From: Bacteroidaceae bacterium
Lineage (GTDB): Bacteria > Bacteroidota > Bacteroidia > Bacteroidales > Bacteroidaceae
Assembly: GCA_030843315.1 (NCBI GenBank)
Contig: JAUUPT010000010.1
Coordinates: 1-64,000 of the forward strand
Direction of reading: 5' to 3'
DNA length: 64,000 nucleotides
Within the stretch, counting starts at the first letter, position 1. Every line of letters begins with the position of its first letter. The position numbers and the translations under genes were made by a program. Under the pieces are notes generated by a model. The model saw only the letters and a list, made by a program, of their open reading frames with translations, ran no database searches and had not been told where the DNA came from. Shown here in pieces: positions 42,184-50,340 of this stretch.

Positions 42184-42191
42184 CAAATATA
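42184..42191 (-). promoter_or_regulatory. Bacteroides -7 box for the SGNH hydrolase operon
   Basis: TATATTTG on the minus strand (CAAATATA on +). Confidence 0.6.
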
Positions 42192-42232
42192 CTTTTTATT
42201 CCGGCAAGTACAAAAAGTCTCTGAGAAAAACG

Positions 42233-42240
42233 TACCTTTG
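42233..42240 (+). promoter_or_regulatory. Bacteroides -7 box for the PAS kinase
   Basis: TACCTTTG, matching TAnnTTTG, 52 nt before the ATG at 42293. The two divergent promoters are 41 bp apart. Confidence 0.6.
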
Positions 42241-42292
42241 TGTTATTCTTCTTACTAAGAATACAACTATACATCATCATAAATATCTTCGT

Positions 42293-44167
42293 ATGAGCTC
42301 TAAATTTGACTACAACTTACTATCAGAAATGATGACCAATGCCAATATGGGATGGTGGGAAGCAGATTTAAGCACAGAAAGTTACATCTGCTCCGAAAAC
42401 ATTTCTGAACTACTAGGATTAAGCAAAGACGGAATCATCAGTTTTGAAGATTTCAACAATCGCATCTTGAAAGAAGAACAAAGACACACCTCCGCCCATT
42501 CGTTCGACAACATCCAAGAGGCATCCGAAGCCGTGTATCTGCTCAATACGGTGCAAGGACCTATTTGGGTGCGAAGCAAGGCTTGTTTACAGAAGACCGA
42601 CGAGAATGGCAACCTCAAAGTTTACGGCATAGCCGAGATGCAAGATGGTCCTGACATGTCGTCGGCATCGCGTGTCTTGCAAGAGCGTGAGCAACTTCTC
42701 CACAACATCTACAAGTCTCTCCCGGTAGGAATTGAATTGTACAATATGGAAGGAGTTCTGATAGACTTGAATGACAAAGAAATTGAAATGTTTCACCTGC
42801 AACGGAAAGAGGACTTGCTCGGAATCAATATCTTTGAGAATCCCATCTTCCCGGAAGAGATGAAAGCAAAACTAAGGAAATACGAGGATGCCGACTTTAC
42901 TTTCCGATATGACTTCTCTAAAGTAGGCAATTATTATAAGAACCTGAAAAAGACGGGGACAATGGACCTCGTAACTAAGGTAACAACACTCTACGATGAC
43001 CATTGCAACCCCACCAACTACCTGCTGATTAACGCCGACAAGACAGAAGCCACAATAGCCTACAATAAGATACAAGAGTTCGAGAACTTCTTCGAACTGA
43101 TAGGCGATTACGCCAAAGTGGGATATGCACACTATAATATACTCAGCCAGGAAGGATATGCACAGCATAGTTGGTATAAAAACGTAGGCGAAAAAGAAGA
43201 GACACCATTGTGCGAGATCGTCGGCAGCTACAAGCATTTCCACCCCGAAGACCGCGCTGCCATAGCTGATTTTCTGAATAAGGCGGAGAAAGGATTGGAG
43301 AACAAACTAAGCCGGGAGGTGCGTGTCCTCAGAGAAGACGGTACTATCACGTGGTTACGCACCCACCTCATAGTCAGAAATTATGCCCCCGAAGACAATG
43401 TCATAGAAATTATCAGCATCAACTACGACATCACTCAACTGAAGCGCACCGAAGCCATGCTGATACAGGCCAAAGAAAAAGCAGAAGAATCAGACCGCCT
43501 GAAATCAGCCTTCCTCGCCAATATGAGCCACGAAATACGTACTCCGTTGAATGCGATTATCGGTTTCTCAAGTCTGCTACAATACGTAGACGACAACGAC
43601 GAAAGGGAACAGTACATATCCTTGATAAACCGCAACAATGAACTGCTGCTTAATCTGATCAATGACGTACTGGATTTATCGAAGATAGAAGCCGGACGCA
43701 TGGAACTGCACACAAGTTGGTTCGACTTATCCAAACTCATCAATGAAAGCATTACCGAACATGAGCAATATGTGCCGGATGGCGTAACCCTTACCGCCAA
43801 AGTTCCGGCTCATGCCTGTCTGGTAGAGCACGACCCGATGCGCATCAAACAGATTCTGAATAACTTTATATCGAATGCCTTGAAGAATACGACGCAGGGA
43901 CGCGTTGAAGTATCCTACGAAGTAAATGATTCCGGTATAAAGATCAGCGTTGCCGATACGGGCCGCGGTATTCCCGAAGATAAAATAGACAAGATATTCG
44001 AGCGCTTCGAGAAAGTGGATTCGTTCGTACAAGGGGCAGGCCTGGGACTATCCATCTGCAAGACTATCGCCGAGAAACTGAACGGAATAATTAAAGTAGA
44101 TTCGACCCTGGGCGTAGGAAGTACATTCAGTGTTGAATTGCCTTGCCGGACGAAAACTGTAGAATAA
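42293..44167 (+). CDS. Multi-PAS sensor histidine kinase, soluble
   Basis: 624 residues with no membrane segment. Three PAS-like regions: about 10-110, 145-245 (SLPVGIELYNMEGVLIDLND) and 265-385 (a PAS plus PAC end with RVLREDGTITWLRTH). HisKA contains NMSHEIRTPLNAIIGF near 412, HATPase has NFISNALKNTTQG, DTGRGIPED and GAGLGLSIC. No receiver domain. The signal is likely cytoplasmic. yjbQ starts 9 nt after its stop. Confidence 0.9.
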   Translation: MSSKFDYNLLSEMMTNANMGWWEADLSTESYICSENISELLGLSKDGIISFEDFNNRILKEEQRHTSAHSFDNIQEASEAVYLLNTVQGPIWVRSKACLQKTDENGNLKVYGIAEMQDGPDMSSASRVLQEREQLLHNIYKSLPVGIELYNMEGVLIDLNDKEIEMFHLQRKEDLLGINIFENPIFPEEMKAKLRKYEDADFTFRYDFSKVGNYYKNLKKTGTMDLVTKVTTLYDDHCNPTNYLLINADKTEATIAYNKIQEFENFFELIGDYAKVGYAHYNILSQEGYAQHSWYKNVGEKEETPLCEIVGSYKHFHPEDRAAIADFLNKAEKGLENKLSREVRVLREDGTITWLRTHLIVRNYAPEDNVIEIISINYDITQLKRTEAMLIQAKEKAEESDRLKSAFLANMSHEIRTPLNAIIGFSSLLQYVDDNDEREQYISLINRNNELLLNLINDVLDLSKIEAGRMELHTSWFDLSKLINESITEHEQYVPDGVTLTAKVPAHACLVEHDPMRIKQILNNFISNALKNTTQGRVEVSYEVNDSGIKISVADTGRGIPEDKIDKIFERFEKVDSFVQGAGLGLSICKTIAEKLNGIIKVDSTLGVGSTFSVELPCRTKTVE

Positions 44168-44176
44168 TAGAGCCTT

Positions 44177-44587
44177 ATGATAGAACAGAAAGAATTTACA
44201 TTGACTCCACACCGCCGTGGATTCCACCTGATAACGGAAGAAATAGTCCGCAACCTTCCCAAACTCCCCCAGGCCGGTTTGCTGCATTTGTTCATCAAGC
44301 ATACCAGTGCCGCCCTCACCATCAACGAGAATGCCGACCCGGATGTACAGACGGATATGGAAGCTATATTCAATCGTCTCGTCAAGGAACGTGAACCTTA
44401 TTATCAGCACACGTGCGAAGGCGACGACGATATGCCTGCCCATGCCAAAACGACGCTTGTCGGTGCCAGTCTCACGATTCCTATCACCAGCGGACGGCTG
44501 AATATGGGCATCTGGCAAGGAATCTATCTCTGCGAGTTTCGCAACCGGGGCGGAGGGAGAAGAATCGTTGCAACCATCATTCAATAA
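44177..44587 (+). CDS. yjbQ: YjbQ family (UPF0047) protein
   Basis: 136 residues. HTSAALTINENADP (about 42-55) with the conserved His and acidic residues, HAKTTLVGASLTIPI, and GIWQGIYLCEFRNR are family signatures. The E. coli homologue has weak thiamine-phosphate-synthase activity; the physiological role is not settled. It lies between a kinase gene (9 nt) and an SDR gene (9 nt) in the same direction. Confidence 0.9.
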   Translation: MIEQKEFTLTPHRRGFHLITEEIVRNLPKLPQAGLLHLFIKHTSAALTINENADPDVQTDMEAIFNRLVKEREPYYQHTCEGDDDMPAHAKTTLVGASLTIPITSGRLNMGIWQGIYLCEFRNRGGGRRIVATIIQ

Positions 44588-44596
44588 TATACCATT

Positions 44597-45322
44597 ATGA
44601 AGAAAGCCATCATCATAGGCGCCACCTCGGGCATCGGACAGGAAGTAGCCAAACTACTGATACAGCAAGGTTGGCACGTAGGCATTGTCGGCAGACGGGA
44701 AGAGGTATTGCGAACTTTGCAGGCCACTGCTCCCGAACAGATAGAAATAGAAAAGCTGGACGTGACGGAACCCGATGCACCCGAACGTTTGCACAGGCTG
44801 ATTGACAAGCTGGGAGATATGGACTTGTTCTTCCTCAGTTCCGGAGTGGGCAACCAGAACCAGGACTTGAAGCCTGAGATAGAACTGAACACGGCTCGCA
44901 CCAATGTGGAGGGATTCATCCGTATGGTAACAACTGCATTCGACTTCTTCAAAGAGAGAGGTAGCGGACACATTGCCGTCATCAGTTCCATTGCAGGCAC
45001 CAAAGGACTGGGCGTTGCTCCTGCCTACTCCGCCACCAAGCGGTTCCAAAATACTTATATCGATGCATTGGCGCAACTTGCCAGGATGCAGCACCTCAAT
45101 ATCTGTTTTACGGACATCCGCCCGGGATTCGTTGCCACCGATTTGCTAAAGAGCGGCAAGTACCCGATGCTGATGCAGGCAGACCGGGTAGCATTGCACA
45201 TTATCAAGGCTTTAAAGCGGAAGAAGCGGGTGGCGGTCATCGACGGACGCTACGGGGTATTGGTATTCTTTTGGCGTTTGATTCCACGATGGTTGTGGGA
45301 AAGGTTGCCTATAAAGAATTGA
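44597..45322 (+). CDS. Short-chain dehydrogenase/reductase
   Basis: 241 residues. IIGATSGIGQEVA (residues about 5-17) is the cofactor loop, IAVISSIAGTKG holds the catalytic Ser, and YSATKRFQNTY supplies Y-x-x-x-K near 140. Substrate unknown. It lies in the transcript with yjbQ. Confidence 0.9.
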   Translation: MKKAIIIGATSGIGQEVAKLLIQQGWHVGIVGRREEVLRTLQATAPEQIEIEKLDVTEPDAPERLHRLIDKLGDMDLFFLSSGVGNQNQDLKPEIELNTARTNVEGFIRMVTTAFDFFKERGSGHIAVISSIAGTKGLGVAPAYSATKRFQNTYIDALAQLARMQHLNICFTDIRPGFVATDLLKSGKYPMLMQADRVALHIIKALKRKKRVAVIDGRYGVLVFFWRLIPRWLWERLPIKN

Positions 45323-45359
45323 TTTTGTATCTTCACCCCACAAAATAAATATTACTAAG

Positions 45360-46340
45360 ATGAAAAAGAATTCAAGATATATAGCGATTACCGCTATTGT
45401 GGCTTTGTGCGCAGGTTCCACCCTGCCCTTCCTCACAGGCAGCAGTACACTGAACCCCGAACGTGACTCCGTGAAGTCGGAGGTGCCCTATTGTGTCACC
45501 TCTCCCACCGTGCCGGACAGAATTACCTTTGCCGGACAAGACATCGACCTGCTGCGCTACGACCATCGCGAACGCATGGACCGCGAACTGCTGGCTTTCA
45601 CCTATATGCACTCCACCACCATGCTGATGGTGAAACGTGCCAACCGCTACTTCCCCGTCATAGAGCCGATACTGAAAGCAAACGGGCTGCCCGATGACTT
45701 CAAGTATCTGGCGGTGATAGAGAGCAACCTCAGCCCCATTGCCAAGTCGCCTGCAGGAGCAGCCGGCTTATGGCAGTTCATGCCCGCCACCGGACGTGAA
45801 TTCGGACTGGAGGTGAACAACAACATCGACGAGCGCTACCATATAGAAAAGGAAACCAAAGCAGCCTGCAAGTATCTGAAAGATGCCTACAAGAAATACG
45901 GCAACTGGCTTTGCGTAGCCGCCGCCTACAATGCGGGACAGGGACGTATTTCGTCTCAGCTACAGAAACAGATGGTGGACCAAGCCGTAGACCTGTGGTT
46001 GGTGGAAGAGACCTCGCGCTATATGTTCCGGTTACTGGCAGCCAAAGCAGTAGTCAGTAACCCGCAGCAATACGGTTTTCTATTGAAACGGGAGCATCTC
46101 TACCCACCCATCCCCTACACGGAAACAACGGTGACTACGGAAATCAGCAACCTGGCACAGTATGCTAAAGACAAAGGCATCACCTATGCCCAACTGAAAG
46201 ACGCCAACCCCTGGCTACGCGATGCCTCACTGGCAAACAAAAGCGGACGTACCTATGTATTGAAAATACCGACACAAGCCGGAATGCACTATGACCCCAA
46301 AAAGACTGTACCTCACAACAAGAATTGGGTGATTGACTAA
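45360..46340 (+). CDS. Lytic transglycosylase (GH23, MltD-type) with C-terminal LysM-like part
   Basis: 326 residues. A hydrophobic N-terminal anchor (about 7-23). The transglycosylase domain has the catalytic Glu in YLAVIESNLSP near 115, AGAAGLWQFMP near 129 and AAYNAGQGRI near 188. The C-terminal region (LAQYAKDKGITYAQLKDANP ... YVLKIPT) resembles LysM. It cleaves peptidoglycan glycan strands in the periplasm. Confidence 0.88.
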   Translation: MKKNSRYIAITAIVALCAGSTLPFLTGSSTLNPERDSVKSEVPYCVTSPTVPDRITFAGQDIDLLRYDHRERMDRELLAFTYMHSTTMLMVKRANRYFPVIEPILKANGLPDDFKYLAVIESNLSPIAKSPAGAAGLWQFMPATGREFGLEVNNNIDERYHIEKETKAACKYLKDAYKKYGNWLCVAAAYNAGQGRISSQLQKQMVDQAVDLWLVEETSRYMFRLLAAKAVVSNPQQYGFLLKREHLYPPIPYTETTVTTEISNLAQYAKDKGITYAQLKDANPWLRDASLANKSGRTYVLKIPTQAGMHYDPKKTVPHNKNWVID

Positions 46341-46362
46341 TAAATAAGGAAAAGGAGGAGCT

Positions 46363-47034
46363 ATGATGACATTGAACTTAGACTTTGTACTCAGACTGCT
46401 GGTAGCTGGAATACTGGGTGCTATCATCGGCCTGGACCGGGAGTACCGTGCCAAAGAGGCAGGCTACCGTACACATTTTCTGGTATCTCTGGGAAGTGCG
46501 CTTATCATGATTGTATCCCAATATGGTTTCCAGGAAATCATCAAAGAAGACAGTGTGTCATTAGACCCCAGCCGTGTGGCCGCTCAAGTGGTGAGCGGCA
46601 TCGGTTTTATCGGTGCAGGTACCATCATTTTCCAAAAGCAGATTGTCCGCGGGCTGACGACGGCTGCCGGTATCTGGGCCACCGCCGGCATCGGGCTTGC
46701 CATAGGAGCAGGTATGTACACCATTGGCATTGCCGCCACCTTACTGACGCTGGCAGGACTCGAACTGCTCAGTCTCGCATTCAAAAGCCTCGGCATGAAG
46801 AGTTCTGTGATAACTTTCTCCACACATCACGAAACCACGCTCAAAGAAGTATCGGAACGTTTCAATTCTAAAGACTACCTGATAGTATCTTATAATATGG
46901 AAAAGCAAGGATCGGGAGAAGGTACCAACTTCCAGGTGACAATGGTCATCAAATCGAAGAGAAGCAACGACGAAGGCAATTTATTGCAACTGATGCAAGA
47001 GTTTCCGGGAGTCACCGTAGAGCGGATAGAATAG
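46363..47034 (+). CDS. MgtC/SapB family membrane protein
   Basis: 223 residues. Typical N-terminus RLLVAGILGAIIGLDREYRAKEAG, then several membrane segments (ALIMIVSQYGF, QVVSGIGFIGAGTIIF, AGIWATAGIGLAIGAG), which carry MgtC signatures, and a soluble ACT-like C-terminal domain (from about 145). ATG codons at 46363 and 46366 are both possible starts. Role probably in envelope or magnesium physiology. Confidence 0.88.
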   Translation: MMTLNLDFVLRLLVAGILGAIIGLDREYRAKEAGYRTHFLVSLGSALIMIVSQYGFQEIIKEDSVSLDPSRVAAQVVSGIGFIGAGTIIFQKQIVRGLTTAAGIWATAGIGLAIGAGMYTIGIAATLLTLAGLELLSLAFKSLGMKSSVITFSTHHETTLKEVSERFNSKDYLIVSYNMEKQGSGEGTNFQVTMVIKSKRSNDEGNLLQLMQEFPGVTVERIE

Positions 47035-47055
47035 TACTCAACGTTTTCATAAAGT

Positions 47056-47829
47056 TTATTGCTGCTTTTCCGTTATGTGTTTCCAATAACGCACGGGCAT
47101 ATCCTGCTTATGCTTCCGCGGATTGATGCGCTCCTTAATACAGATGGCCTTGAAGTAGGTTTTCCAAAGAGACTGGAATAGTTTCTCGTCTTTATCCATC
47201 AGGCTTTCGTCCAGCATACCGGTGACGAGATGGCGCTCGCGGCTGTCTTCGTCGAAGGTCACTTCGCGCACATCTTTCAAATCGTAATAATATCCATAAG
47301 CCCGCTTGATGTCATAAATCAGCCAGCGCTGATCGGCATAGCGGTCTTTGAAGTGATCGATGGCCAGAGGAAGGGCGTTCTTCTCCGGTTCTACGGCAGC
47401 AAAGAAGGTGCCGTCCGCCGCTTTCTGAAAGCGGACAAACTGGAGCAGGCGCAAGCGTTCCCAGTCCACCCGTTTCCACATACGCGAGAATTCCAGTACG
47501 TCCGGGTCGGCAAAGTTCGTTTCAATGGAACGGGGTGCATCTACCGCCTTGCAGATATAGCGGAAGAGAAGCATCGGGGTTTCGGGTTCCTCGGCCAGCC
47601 AGCATTGGGCAAGGCAGGAAAGAGCGGAAGAAGATAATTTCTTCTGCAATCCGCGCCACACGCGGCGGGCTTTCTCTTCGTCGGTAATTACGGTGAACAC
47701 TTCGTCGTGAAACAGAGGCAATGGCTCACCTTCCTGTAGCAATGCATCGGGGAAAGTGCGGCGGGAGTAAGCTTCGAAAACAGAAGTGAGTAGTCCCTCA
47801 AAGGTATTATCGTATAGAAAGATATTCAT
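47056..47829 (-). CDS. TIGR03915-family DNA metabolism protein (DUF4130)
   Basis: 257 residues. FLYDNTFEGLLTSVFEAY at the start and FRAVR-like arginine-rich middle (FVRFQKAADGTFFAAVEP) fit TIGR03915, a family always found next to the radical SAM protein TIGR03916 and thought to work in DNA repair or modification. Its ATG overlaps the stop of the radical SAM gene by 4 nt, giving close translational coupling. Chemistry not known. Confidence 0.85.
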   Translation of the reverse strand: MNIFLYDNTFEGLLTSVFEAYSRRTFPDALLQEGEPLPLFHDEVFTVITDEEKARRVWRGLQKKLSSSALSCLAQCWLAEEPETPMLLFRYICKAVDAPRSIETNFADPDVLEFSRMWKRVDWERLRLLQFVRFQKAADGTFFAAVEPEKNALPLAIDHFKDRYADQRWLIYDIKRAYGYYYDLKDVREVTFDEDSRERHLVTGMLDESLMDKDEKLFQSLWKTYFKAICIKERINPRKHKQDMPVRYWKHITEKQQ

Positions 47830-49091
47830 TCCTGAAAGTCAAGCATAAGCTGCCGTTCATCTACTTTTTTCTTATTCGGTTTCGCTATCAGCAACCCGCG
47901 TACACCCTGCGGGGTCAGTTCATGGACCGTGCGTATGGGCAACTCGTGGCAGGTGATGAAGTACTGGGCTTTCTTCATCACAATCCCTATCTTCTTCAGT
48001 TCATAGAAGCCCAGGCGCGAGAAGCGGCGGGATGCTACAATCAGCCGCGCCGACTTTACGCCGATGCCCGGCACGCGGAGCAGCATTTCATAGTCTGCCC
48101 GGTTCACGTCTACCGGGAATTGTTCGGGATGGCGCAATGCCCACGACAACTTAGGGTCTATCTCCAGGTCGAGGTCGGGATAGGCATCATCCACAATCTC
48201 TTCTACTTTGAATTGATAGAAACGCATCAACCAGTCGGCCTGGTAAAGACGGTTCTCGCGTACCAGGGGCGGTTGCTTCAAAGCCGGCAGGCGGGTATCG
48301 TAAGTATTTACCGAGATATAGCCGGAATAGTAGACGCGCCTCATCGTAGGCCCCTTGTAGAGTGCCGACGAAAGGTAGAGAATATCCTTATCCGTCTCGG
48401 TAGTAGCCCCTACGATCATCTGCGTACTCTGTCCGGCAGGGGCAAAGCGGGGTGCGTGGCGATGCTTCTTGCGCTCTTCCGAGCTTTCGAGCACGCCTTG
48501 CTGAATATATCGCATGGGGGCATATACGCTTTTGTGGTCTTTCTCCGGTGCAAGCAATTTCAGGTTTTCTTCTTTTGGTATTTCTACGTTGACGCTGAGG
48601 CGGTCGGCATAAAGGCCGGCTTCGTTCACGAGTTCGCGGCTGGCACCGGGAATGCTTTTCAAATGGATGTAGCCGTTGAAGCGATGAACGGTGCGCAGGT
48701 CTTTGGCAACGCGCACCAGGCGCTCCATGGTATAGTCGGGATTGCGCACTACACCGCTGCTGAGGAAGAGCCCTTCGATATAGTTGCGGCGATAGAACTC
48801 CATCGTAAGATCCACCAGTTCGCTGACGGAGAGCGTGGCACGCGGCAGGTCGTTGGAGCGGCGGTTGATGCAGTAGGCACAATCATAGATACAGTAGTTG
48901 GTGAGCATCACCTTGAGCAGAGAAATACAACGTCCGTCTTCGGCAAAGCTGTGACAGATACCCCATCCGCCTACGGTGTTGCCCAGCATGCCTTCCTTAT
49001 TGGAGCGCACGGTGCCACTGCTGGAGCATGACACGTCGTACTTTGCCGACTCGGCAAGTATCTTGAGCTTTCGGAGGACATCTTCGTTCAT
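47826..49091 (-). CDS. TIGR03916-family radical SAM protein, putative DNA modification/repair
   Basis: 421 residues from the ATG at 49091 (MNEDVLRKLKILAESAKYDV), fixed by a -7 box 24 nt upstream. The Fe-S cluster cysteines are NYCIYDCAYCINR (C-x3-C-x2-C) near residue 69. The C-terminal part contains a helix-hairpin-helix (LLRVPGIGVKSARLIVASRR, near 335) of the kind found in DNA repair proteins. Partner TIGR03915 follows with a 4-nt overlap. The reaction is not established for the family. Confidence 0.88.
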   Translation of the reverse strand: MNEDVLRKLKILAESAKYDVSCSSSGTVRSNKEGMLGNTVGGWGICHSFAEDGRCISLLKVMLTNYCIYDCAYCINRRSNDLPRATLSVSELVDLTMEFYRRNYIEGLFLSSGVVRNPDYTMERLVRVAKDLRTVHRFNGYIHLKSIPGASRELVNEAGLYADRLSVNVEIPKEENLKLLAPEKDHKSVYAPMRYIQQGVLESSEERKKHRHAPRFAPAGQSTQMIVGATTETDKDILYLSSALYKGPTMRRVYYSGYISVNTYDTRLPALKQPPLVRENRLYQADWLMRFYQFKVEEIVDDAYPDLDLEIDPKLSWALRHPEQFPVDVNRADYEMLLRVPGIGVKSARLIVASRRFSRLGFYELKKIGIVMKKAQYFITCHELPIRTVHELTPQGVRGLLIAKPNKKKVDERQLMLDFQE

Positions 49092-49115
49092 AAGGCGGCA
49101 GATCTTTTCATTCTT

Positions 49116-49123
49116 CAAAAGTA
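49116..49123 (-). promoter_or_regulatory. Bacteroides -7 box for the TIGR03916 operon
   Basis: TACTTTTG on the minus strand (CAAAAGTA on +), matching TAnnTTTG. Confidence 0.65.
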
Positions 49124-49180
49124 CAAATTCATCTGTTGAGGCGCAAGGGAAAGGAAGAAATTTGTTAGCTATTAACAAAG

Positions 49181-49209
49181 AAAAAAAGACCGCCGGATGG
49201 GCAGTCTTT
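49181..49209 (-). terminator. Rho-independent terminator of the histone-like gene
   Basis: On the minus strand AAAGAC-TGCC pairs with GGCG-GTCTTT around CATCC, followed by TTTTTTC. Stem about 10 bp. It lies 30 nt past the stop at 49239. Confidence 0.75.
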
Positions 49210-49238
49210 CACAGCATTGATTTGCTTTTTTTCCTTAG

Positions 49239-49412
49239 TTACTTTGCAGCTTCCAAAGATGCTTTGCGGAAAGCTTTCATAGACTTTTCGATTTCCAAAG
49301 AAGCCTTGCGAGCACGAGTGCCGGCTGCTTTGTTACCATTTTCCAACTGAGCTTTTGCATCTTTCTCAAATGCAGCATACAATTCTGCTACTTTTTCAAC
49401 TAATTCTTTCAT
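49239..49412 (-). CDS. Small histone H1-like basic protein, 57 aa
   Basis: The start at 49412 (MKELVEKVAELYAAFEKDA) is preceded by AAAAGGATT. Lysine- and alanine-rich throughout with KAAGTRARKASLEIEKSMK, as in the histone-H1-like proteins annotated across Bacteroides. A nucleoid role is inferred by resemblance. A -7 box TATTTTTG lies upstream at 49446-49453, and its terminator follows. Confidence 0.8.
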   Translation of the reverse strand: MKELVEKVAELYAAFEKDAKAQLENGNKAAGTRARKASLEIEKSMKAFRKASLEAAK

Positions 49413-49445
49413 AATCCTTTTAATTACTTCGTTAATAATGTCCGG

Positions 49446-49453
49446 CAAAAATA
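49446..49453 (-). promoter_or_regulatory. Bacteroides -7 box for the histone-like gene
   Basis: TATTTTTG on the minus strand (CAAAAATA on +). Confidence 0.6.
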
Positions 49454-49546
49454 CATTCTTTCTTGAAATAAATGCAGAAAAACGATATTTTTTTCGAAAT
49501 AATCGGCAAAAACGGCACAAAAAAGGGCCTTTATGTGTTTTTTCTA

Positions 49547-49554
49547 TACTTTTG
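49547..49554 (+). promoter_or_regulatory. Bacteroides -7 box immediately before the AlbA_2 gene
   Basis: TACTTTTG ends 5 nt before the ATG at 49560, so the mRNA would be leaderless or nearly so. Confidence 0.6.
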
Positions 49555-49559
49555 CAGGC

Positions 49560-50204
49560 ATGAAAATGCTTACTGACACTGAGTATATACACGCCCTGAT
49601 AGCCGAAGGAGAGCACCAGCAGCAGGATTTCAAGTTCGAAATTTCCGATGCCCGCAAGATAGCCAAAACGTTGTCGGCTTTTGCCAATACGGATGGTGGG
49701 CGGCTACTCATCGGAGTGAAAGACAATGGAAAAATTGCAGGAGTCCGCTCCGACGAAGAACAATATATGATAGAGGCGGCGGCGGAACTTTATTGCCGCC
49801 CGAAAGTGGAATACACCATGCAGACTTATCAGGTGGGAGGCCGGAGTGTGCTTGTGGTACAGATTGACGAAAGCCCGGAGAAGCCGGTATATGCCAAGGA
49901 CGAAACGGGGAAGTTCCTCGCCTACCTGCGCATCGACGACGAAAACATCCTGGCAACTCCCGTGCATCTGCGCGTATGGCAGCAAAGTGGTAGCCCGAAA
50001 GGAGAATTGATAGAATATACAGAACGCGAGCAGTTACTACTCGGTTTGCTGGAAGAGAACGACCGGTTGTCACTGAACCGCTATTGCCGGCTGGCACATC
50101 TCTCGCGCCGTGCGGCAGAGCATCTGCTGGCGAAGTTCGTGCGATATGAGATTGTGGAACCGGTGTTCGAAGGACACAAGTTTCACTTCCGCCTAAAGGA
50201 GTGA
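49560..50204 (+). CDS. AlbA_2 (Schlafen-type) domain protein
   Basis: 214 residues from the ATG at 49560; an ATG at 49566 is also possible. FEISDARKIAKTLSAFANTD and GGRLLIGVKDNGKIAGV (about 24-60) are the signature of the AlbA_2 domain, a putative DNA- or RNA-binding fold related to Schlafen proteins. A C-terminal winged-helix-like part follows (LSRRAAEHLLAKFVRYEIV). Often called a transcriptional regulator or ATP-binding protein; role unknown. Confidence 0.82.
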   Translation: MKMLTDTEYIHALIAEGEHQQQDFKFEISDARKIAKTLSAFANTDGGRLLIGVKDNGKIAGVRSDEEQYMIEAAAELYCRPKVEYTMQTYQVGGRSVLVVQIDESPEKPVYAKDETGKFLAYLRIDDENILATPVHLRVWQQSGSPKGELIEYTEREQLLLGLLEENDRLSLNRYCRLAHLSRRAAEHLLAKFVRYEIVEPVFEGHKFHFRLKE

Positions 50205-50253
50205 GAAATCCTCCCCGGTGCCGCTCGTTATGTTCCCCGGTGAGGAACGATAC

Positions 50254-50292
50254 GTCCGACACCGGGGAACGGGTCGTTCCCCGGTGTCGGAC
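50254..50292. repeat. 18-bp perfect GC-rich inverted repeat
   Basis: GTCCGACACCGGGGAACG (50254-50271) and CGTTCCCCGGTGTCGGAC (50275-50292) with a 3-nt loop, and a third related piece, GTTCCCCGGTGAGGAAC, just to the left (50232-50248). Lies in the 136-nt gap between two plus-strand genes. Hairpin this strong would affect transcription or mRNA stability; a weak T-run (CTTTTTT) lies at 50302-50308. Confidence 0.65.
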
Positions 50293-50340
50293 AAACAGGA
50301 GCTTTTTTAACGTAAAGTAATTAATGAATATACATAGACT

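Noticed and set aside
47922..49031. 369-codon ORF antisense to the radical SAM gene
   Set aside because: Shadow of a well-supported gene with a cluster motif and a promoter.
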